Positions 1 through 5,735 of a stretch of 5,735 nt of DNA are shown one piece after another. This DNA comes from Moraxellaceae bacterium (GTDB lineage Bacteria > Pseudomonadota > Gammaproteobacteria > Pseudomonadales > Ketobacteraceae). The translations under genes and the position numbers were made by a program. Within the stretch, counting starts at the first letter, position 1, and each line of letters opens with the position of its first letter. The stretch lies in NCBI GenBank assembly GCA_002402125.1, contig NVVG01000015.1:5343-11077 (forward strand), read 5' to 3'. The notes under the pieces are model-generated. The model worked only from the letters and a program-made list of their open reading frames with translations, was not told the origin of the DNA and made no database searches.

Positions 1-840
1 ACACCATTAATCAGTACACCACTAACCTGGGCGGAAGAAGAAGTTGCCATCGAAAATGATCCTCTAACGGATCTACCCTCGGGTTTCGATATACAAAGAG
101 GCATTGAAGAAGCCGTCAGCTTTTTATCCCGCATCGGGTTAGATGCATTACAGTCTGCATCATCTTTAGACCCCCAATTACACAGCGCCCTCAACCTAGT
201 CAGTAACGCACTAACAGATAAGTTAACGTCTTCATTTCCTTCTCATGCGTTTGATGGCATTGAAGACTTAACCATATCGGTGCCTGCGCTATCCATCGCC
301 ACCAAATTACCCGAAGTCAATCTTACCAATGCCATATTAGGCTGGATAAAACAGCAATTACAATCGTTAACAGCACCCAATCCTGACTATACTGCTCCGA
401 CTCACGTCGGTTTTGGTGTAAGAACAGCAACCGAATCAATCACCAACAACTTCATTATTAAACAACAATCTCGTTTTGACATTTTCCGAATAGCACTCAC
501 TGTCGCTGAAGTAGACATTAGTACAGACGATTATGTGGACCTACCGCGACTTAGTGCAAAACTACAATTGCTAAAACAAAATGGCTGGCTTGTTGGCACA
601 CCGAGAAGCAACCCAAGAGTTCGTTGGGCTGAATTTTCTGTCATTATTGACCCCAACAGCACCCAACCCAATGCTATTTTGCATGATGCCTACCTGGATG
701 GGGTTGCATTAGCTAAAACAGAATTACAACAAGCCTTCGAAGACACTCCAGGAGACACCTTTGATTTGCAAGCGACCTTGCAGAGACTATTGGACGCGGT
801 CATCCAAGAGGCAAGCCTACCAACTTATGAACTCGGTGAT
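1..840 (+). other. N-terminal visible segment (residues 1-280), no family recognised
   Basis: This part precedes the first clear repeat copy. It starts with an acidic stretch (AEEEVAIEND), followed by probable amphipathic helices at residues 27-75 and a mixed helix/strand region. Residues 181-212 (LPRLSAKLQLLKQNGW, then VRWAEF) recall the helix-NG-W pattern of the repeats further on, but the spacing between NG and W is longer (16 residues from N193 to W209, against 11 in copies A and B), so I do not count it as a repeat copy. There is no methionine in the segment. I cannot assign a function. Confidence 0.5.
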
Positions 841-3800
841 TTCACCTGCGTTCTTAACCTGTTAACGCATATCAATCTTGTCACAAGAAATGGTGATCAA
901 TACGGCTTCAACTTAGATGGTTGGCAAGCATTATTGGCAGATGCCGAAAATTATCTACGGGATCAATTGGAAGACATTGTCACCAGCCGAGATCGTAGTG
1001 CAGCGTTAATCACGACAATCAATCAATGTTTTGATGTAGACCTTTATGATTTCCCATTTGGTTTATTCGGTGGGTTTGAAATAGATGGTGCACCAGGGGT
1101 GGACTCCACTCACCTCGAAGCATTACAGATATTGCTTGCAGCGCTGGATCTATTAACAAAAAATGGCGACAACTATGATATTAACTTCCCCGCCTGGATA
1201 GACTTATTAACCAACCCAGAAACCTATCTACAATTTTTGTTAGAAGATCTATTCTACGACAGCATTGCAACCAATCAATTGCAACTCGCCATCAATACTG
1301 CCCTACAACTCAGCGCAACGGCACTACCCAATATCACCATAGATATTTCTACTGACTGCAGTGTTAACTTTACCCACAATGGGGTTTATACATTCTGTTA
1401 CCGCCTACCTAATGATGCTTTCGGCGGACAATTGTCCTTAATGGGTTGTGTAACCCTGGATCTTATTCAACAACAGATCCGATGTAATGTTACCGCAGGT
1501 CCAACAGCATTTGATCTTGGCATAAAGATTCATGCTCATTGTGAACTCGATGTCAACTTAGTGTTATCTCATGACTACGATCTATCACTAACATTTGGCG
1601 AACAATTACCTAACGCCTTGCCTTATAGTTATGATGATTTGGCCTTAATACCACCAGCCCCAGACTTTGCCAATCGGTTAGGGGATCTATTACCACGATT
1701 CCTACTAAATACAACACTAGCAACATTGCTGGAATCTTTTATATTCAGCAATAACAGCAATCTTGCAGAGCTATTTATCTGTCTAGGGTTAGGATATCGT
1801 CGTCATAGCTCTGGACCCATTCGCCTACGGCCTATCGATGGTTTGATATTATCTCCGCGGGATTGGTTACTTTCTGATGCCGTATTCGGATCATCAATAG
1901 AAGGAGTGTGCTTTGATAGCAGCAAAGTACTCACCTCCTTCAATCACCTTATCGACGCCTTTGATATTCGCAATAATTCTGGCGACATTGAGCTACCCTA
2001 TGGCTTAAGGTTAACCTGTACAGAACTAGCAGGCATTCGTTTTAATCTTAACACCAACCCTGCCATTAACATTTCCGCCAATGACAGTGTGACCATTTCT
2101 CTTGGTTTAACCCTAAGCCAACAGTGCCAAGTGGGTGTTAATGGCAATATTGCATTAAACTTCTCCCTGCCAGACCCCAGCGACACGGTTGATTTATGGG
2201 ACAACCTAGGTGTAGTGATTGGATTTAACAATGCTGATGTCACCGTGTCAGTATCCATAGATTCCTACAACCTCCAACTATTACCCTTTGTTGATTGGAC
2301 ATCTATCCTTGATCTATCTGGTGGCGGCAAAAAACTGTTGCATGCCACTTTGGATGCGATGCTCACAGAGTTAGCGTTAGATGCAGATCTGTCGACGTTT
2401 ATAGGCAGCTTGCGTAACTTAGCCACCCGATTAGATTTGGATGATGCAACAAAGGTCGACCTGTGCCTCAACAATCCATTAGCTTGGTTGGAAACAAGAC
2501 TAAGCAGTATCAACATCCCAGCACTACTATTAGATTTGCGTGCTGCACTGGTCATTCCTTTCAGCAGCAACATTTCCATTAGTGGCACAACATTAGTATT
2601 TACTGAAGGTGAAATCAGCCTCAGCCTGGGCAGAATTGGTAACAATCTAGGGGCATGGATAACATTAAACCCAACGGAACTTGGGCCCCTCACGACTGAT
2701 TTTGATCTTGCTATAGAAACCACCAGCCTAAGTACATTACCAACATTAACCTGCAGCCTGAATCTAGCACCAACAAACTCAATTCTCGAACTTGGCAATC
2801 TCAATATTAAACCGTCACTAACCTATGTTTTTAATGGCGGTGCCGGGCTACAAATTTACCCACTGGGTGACATATTTAGTAATAACCAATTCAGATTAGA
2901 CGTATTACCCTCGGTTAACTTTGCTTGTGATGAAGATTGCATTAAAGAGCTACTGTTTGAATTGGTGTTGCCACTAAGCCTAGAAATCTTGCTCGATACT
3001 AGCGTAGTTACAGACTTTCTTGCGGATGATTTCCCTGCACTACATGATATCAGCCTAGGTGACATACTTACTGATTGCGAGTTACTGATCAAAGACGGTA
3101 ACCATTTTAATATCAACCTGGCCTTTGGCGATATCGATGCGGAACAACTGCTTTATCGCTTATTATGGAGTGTCTTTAACAATTTATCAGGCCTTGATGC
3201 ATTTGACGGTGCCGTTACTATTGTCGACAAAACCATCCCAGGAAATCGCACTCATTACGGCATACGACTACAGATACCAGACGCCAACCTAGTATCCGAC
3301 CCCGAATTCACCTTGTTATTAGGCAACGAATCAACCGACTGGTTAGATAGAACCGATGGGCCATCGCGAGATGAGGGCGGCATCTATTTCTATTTGCCAA
3401 CCATGAGCAATAGCGGCCCCGTTGATCTTGATGATATTGGTTTGTTGCCGGAAATCGAGTTAATTAACGTTGGAGCTGAAATTACCGGAAAAAACGATAA
3501 ACCCTTGGTGGACGAAAGTGGTTTCCGTTTAGACGGTGTTAAAGCACTCATTTATTTTAGTATTGTATTTGATGAAACAGTCGAGGTTGATCTAGGAGCC
3601 AGCGTAGAAGTTATGCAGATAGGTCTACCCATCGGTGGTGCAGGTGGCAATGCCATTGGCAAGAACCTACTGTCCAGTGACGCAGGTAGCGGTGGAGAAA
3701 ACACCGAGGTTAACCCAGCCTTCAGTGTAGAAATCGCCTACTTCAATGAACTCGACGTACGATTAATGGGACGTGATGCCAGCGAAACTGAAATCTGGTT

Positions 3801-5735
3801 CCCCATCCAAAAAACCTTCGGCCCCATTCATATCGGGCAATTAGGCGTTAAGTGGTTTAATGGTGATGACCCTGCCATCGCCTTACTATTAGATGGCGGA
3901 GTTTCTCTAGCGGGTCTCAATGTGAGCGTTGATGACCTCAGTGTCAAAATACCGATTCTCAGCGCCACCCAACTCGACACCTGGGAACTAGGGTTAAAAG
4001 GTCTCGGGGTTTCTTATAGTGGTGGTGGGGTTAAAATTGCCGGCGCTCTGTTAAGGGACAATGACGAAGGCACCAGTTATAGCGGCGCGGTATTAGTCGA
4101 AGTTTCCGGCAAAACCTTTACCGCCATCGGTTCTTATGCAGTCGACCCTGTCACCTCCATGTTTGTGTTTGTTTTATTACCAATAACCATTGGTGGACCG
4201 CCTTACTTTTTCATTACCGGGTTAGCGGGTGGCTTTGGCTATAACCGCGGCCTCAATGTACCTGCGGTGGAAAGCGTTCCGCAGTTCCCTCTCATTGAAG
4301 CGGCAAGAGGTAGCAGCCAATTTAGCAATGATCCACTATCTGCCCTGCAACGTTTGGGGGATGCAGTACCGGTAAAACGCGGTTCTTATTGGATCGCCGG
4401 CGGCATCCGCTTCTCCAGTTTTGAATTAGCCAAATCAACCGCCCTTGCCTACATCTTGCTAGATCGAGGTTTTGAGGTGGGCATACTCGGCATCACCCAA
4501 ATGGAACTACCCGAAGGTAATCCATTGGTGAATTTGGAGCTGGCTCTGAAGGCCCGTTTCTCCACTAATGATGGGGTGCTATCGGTAGAGGCCAGACTCT
4601 CCGATAACTCATGGTTGCTAAGTCAAGATTGCAGACTCACCGGTGGTTTTGCGTTCTACGTATGGTTTGGTGGCCCTCACCAAGGCGAGTTTGTAATAAC
4701 CGTTGGTGGCTACCATCACCTGTTTAACAAACCCGCACATTTTCCTGATGTACCCCGACTGGGATTTAATTGGCGCGTCTCATCCAAAGTCACCATAAAG
4801 GGTGAAGCCTACTTTGCTCTTACGCCGTCTGCGGTAATGGCAGGTGGTTTGTTAGAGGCCGTGTACAAATCTGGCAACCTCAAGGCCTGGTTCAAATCGT
4901 GGGCGCATTTCCTCATTGCCTGGAAACCCTTTGCTTATGCCATCGGCTTTGGTGTCAGCATTGGCGTCTCCTATCGCCTACGAATAAATCTATTATTTGG
5001 CACTATCACCAAAACCTTCAAAGTTGAACTCGGTTCATCGGTAGAGGTATGGGGGCCAGAATTTAGTGGTATCGCCACGATCGAATGGTGGGTTATCTCC
5101 TTTGATGTGCGCTTCGGCGCCGACGTAGAGAAAGATAAAAAGGACGCCATCAGCTGGCAACAGTTCTACACAGAATTCCTCCCTGAAAACCCGAAAGACA
5201 TTCTGTCTATGGATGTTATCACCGGTACTATCGTGCAAGAAAAATCCGACACTGATACCGACAAACCCAGTGTGTGGATGCTGCAACCGGAATTCAAATT
5301 ATCAACATCAACAGTCATAGCGACCAATAAACTCAACCTGTTTAACATGGATACGTTTGGAGACGACAACATCAACCAACGCTATCAGGTTGATATCCGC
5401 CCCATGCATTTTAACAATCTTAAATCCACCCATTATGTCGATATCGTTAACACAATGAATGAATCCATGATCGATAGCTTTTATGGCGCTATCGAAAATA
5501 CTGACGGTTGGCGTTTCAACACCAAGAGTGGCGGTTTTATCGATGTATTTCCAAAATTGGAAAAAGCCCCCGCTGCCCTCTGGGATTTCGAAGACGGAGA
5601 GGAAAAGGCCGACGCCAAAACCATCAACACCATCACCGGCATCAACATCGTTGCCGATATTGATGAAACCAAAATACCCCGTACCGGTGACATTCCCGTT
5701 AATGATATCTATGAACGCGGCATTCATCCTTTACC
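1..5735 (+). CDS. Giant protein with N-terminal repeats and a C-terminal DUF6603-like region (partial at both ends)
   Basis: Frame 1 is open over the whole window with no stop codon, giving 1911 full codons and a protein longer than 1911 residues. The window begins with residues TPLISTPLTWAEEE and ends with YERGIHPL, both mid-protein. The first in-frame ATG is at base 1441 (residue 481), well inside the repeat region, so the true start must lie upstream of the window. Residues 1-1210 form a repetitive helix-plus-strand region; 1212-1234 is a Gly/Ser linker; 1241-1900 resembles DUF6603. No catalytic motif, nucleotide-binding loop, signal peptide or clear membrane helix is seen, although the real N-terminus is missing. 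The biochemical role is unknown. Residue patterns are protein-like throughout, with conserved-looking W, G, P and Y motifs, and I see no frameshift. The reading frame is nearly certain; the family assignment rests on recognition of the C-terminal part. Confidence 0.97.
853..975 (+). repeat. Protein repeat copy A (residues 285-325)
   Basis: This is the first clear copy of an internal helical motif. A leucine-rich helix leads to TRNGDQY, then W308, then LLADAENYLRDQLED. Aligned without gaps to copy B, 91 residues downstream, it has 18 identical residues of 41, including T295, N297-G298-D299, Y301, N304, W308, L311-L312, E316, Y318-L319 and L323-E324-D325. The two copies are diverged at DNA level, so this is an old duplication or a structural repeat rather than a recent copy. 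Identities were counted by eye. Confidence 0.85.
1126..1248 (+). repeat. Protein repeat copy B (residues 376-416)
   Basis: This is the partner of copy A with exactly 91 residues (273 bases) between equivalent positions. A helix rich in leucine leads to LLTKNGDNYDINFPAW and then LLTNPETYLQFLLED. The small motif N-P-E-T-Y-L (405-410) is the landmark used to find the later, weaker copies. The following region, about residues 441-536, appears strand-rich and contains five of the protein's cysteines (C453, C466, C483, C495, C514). Confidence 0.85.
1762..1869 (+). repeat. Protein repeat copy C, degenerate (residues 588-623)
   Basis: A leucine-rich helix (LAELFICLGLGYRR) is followed by a short loop with S-G-P, then PIDGLILSPRDWL. 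The ending S-P-R-D-W-L matches the N-P-E-T-Y-L landmark of copy B in spacing, and P619 lies 213 residues after P406. Alignment with copy B needs a gap of about three residues, so the match is weaker than A to B. It is followed by a strand-rich stretch, about residues 660-760, with a strongly alternating pattern such as VTVSVSIDSYNLQL. Confidence 0.5.
2389..2490 (+). repeat. Protein repeat copy D, degenerate (residues 797-830)
   Basis: Residues LRNLATRLDLDD recall NLVTRNGD of copy A, and the unit ends with LNNPLAWL, matching the N-P-x-x-[WY]-L landmark of copy B. P826 lies 207 residues after the equivalent proline of copy C. Gaps are needed in the middle. A long strand-rich region follows (about residues 845-975), with short stretches such as NISISGTTLVF and LGNLNIKPSLTYVF. 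Confidence 0.45.
3046..3153 (+). repeat. Protein repeat copy E, degenerate (residues 1016-1051)
   Basis: ELLIKDGNHFNINL aligns without gaps to DLLTKNGDNYDINF of copy B, and the landmark D-A-E-Q-L-L resembles D-A-E-N-Y-L of copy A. The tryptophan between them is missing, and the distance from N/D-G to the landmark is shorter by about three residues. A1047 lies 221 residues after the landmark proline of copy D. This appears to be the last copy before the C-terminal conserved region. It is plausible but unproven by eye. Confidence 0.45.
3634..3702 (+). other. Gly/Ser-rich linker (residues 1212-1234)
   Basis: This stretch contains GGAGGNAIG and, after a short hydrophobic patch, SSDAGSGGEN. It is the most glycine/serine-dense short segment in the protein and separates the repeat region from the DUF6603-like region. 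It probably forms a flexible or disordered connection. In DUF6603 proteins, as I recall them, a similar Gly-rich loop followed by a conserved N-P precedes the domain core; here N1238-P1239 sits in that place. Confidence 0.6.
3721..5700 (+). other. DUF6603-like conserved region (residues about 1241-1900)
   Basis: I recognise this region from memory as resembling DUF6603, a domain of unknown function in very large proteins. Landmarks in order are IQKTFGPIHIGQLGVKW (from 1270); LDTWELGLKGLGVSYSGGG (1325-1343); GGPPYFFITGLAGGFGYNR (1398-1416), the most distinctive motif; VPQFPL (1426-1431); VGGYHHLFNKPAHFP (1568-1582) with VPRLGFNW (1584-1591); AYFALTPSAVMAGGLLEA (1603-1620); AWF and FLIAWKP (1629-1643); VWGPEFSG (1683-1690); VDIRPM (1797-1802); PAALW (1857-1861) and TITG (1877-1880). 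The density of glycine and aromatic residues and the alternating pattern suggest a large beta-rich fold. Enzymatic activity is not indicated. The boundaries are approximate and the region may continue past the window end. Confidence 0.72.

Noticed and set aside
1441..1443. The first in-frame ATG (residue 481) as a possible translation start.
   Set aside because: The frame is open and repeat-containing for 480 codons upstream, including copies A and B, and no suitable purine-rich ribosome binding site stands directly before it.
1998..3116. Several open frames of 86-179 codons on the opposite strand or other frames.
   Set aside because: They overlap the long frame-1 gene entirely, their products are low-complexity (Ser, Leu, Arg-rich) with no recognisable domain, and frame 1 carries clear protein motifs here. 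They are shadows of the main gene.
4015..4050. Run of GGT/GGG codons that might be a simple nucleotide repeat.
   Set aside because: It encodes the S-G-G-G turn of a conserved motif and is too short and irregular to be a repeat element.
4156..4236. Hydrophobic stretch at residues 1386-1412 that could be read as a transmembrane helix.
   Set aside because: It is broken by G-G-P-P and followed by a glycine-rich motif, and it coincides with the most distinctive DUF6603-like motif. A buried beta hairpin is more likely than a membrane helix.
5035..5727. Overlapping antisense open frames near the right end, the longest of 139 codons.
   Set aside because: Their sequence is the reverse complement of conserved C-terminal motifs in frame 1, for example the region around VDIRPM and PAALW. 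No independent coding signal is seen.

Overview
The whole window lies inside one very large protein-coding gene on the + strand. Frame 1 is open from base 1 to base 5735 without a stop codon. That is 1911 complete codons plus two bases, and both the start codon and the stop codon lie outside the window. There is no intergenic DNA here, so there is no promoter, ribosome binding site, terminator, RNA gene, mobile element or CRISPR array to report. Residue numbers below count from the first codon of the window, not from the true start of the protein.

The protein falls into two parts. Residues 1 to about 1210 are rich in leucine, asparagine, aspartate and threonine and very poor in methionine. 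Short helical stretches alternate there with long runs that look like beta strands. A degenerate helical motif recurs in this part: two copies 91 residues apart are clear, and three weaker copies follow at intervals of roughly 207 to 221 residues. A glycine/serine-rich linker (about 1212-1234) leads into residues 1241 to about 1900. I recognise this second part from memory as the conserved region called DUF6603, a domain of unknown function found in very large proteins.

The uninterrupted frame suggests a prokaryote. The moderately AT-rich composition, with frequent TTA and CTA leucine codons in the first part, would fit many Gram-negative bacteria, but the lineage cannot be fixed from this fragment. 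Leucine codon choice differs between the two ends of the gene (A-ending in 21 of 27 cases in the first 600 bases, 5 of 15 in bases 4801-5400). Cysteine and methionine are also distributed very unevenly. All three differences fit a protein built from two parts with different histories or constraints.

The function is unknown. No catalytic motif, signal peptide or convincing transmembrane helix is visible. The most interesting features are the undescribed repeat architecture ahead of the DUF6603-like region and the sharp compositional contrast between the two parts. No neighbouring genes are visible, so nothing can be said about an operon or partner proteins.
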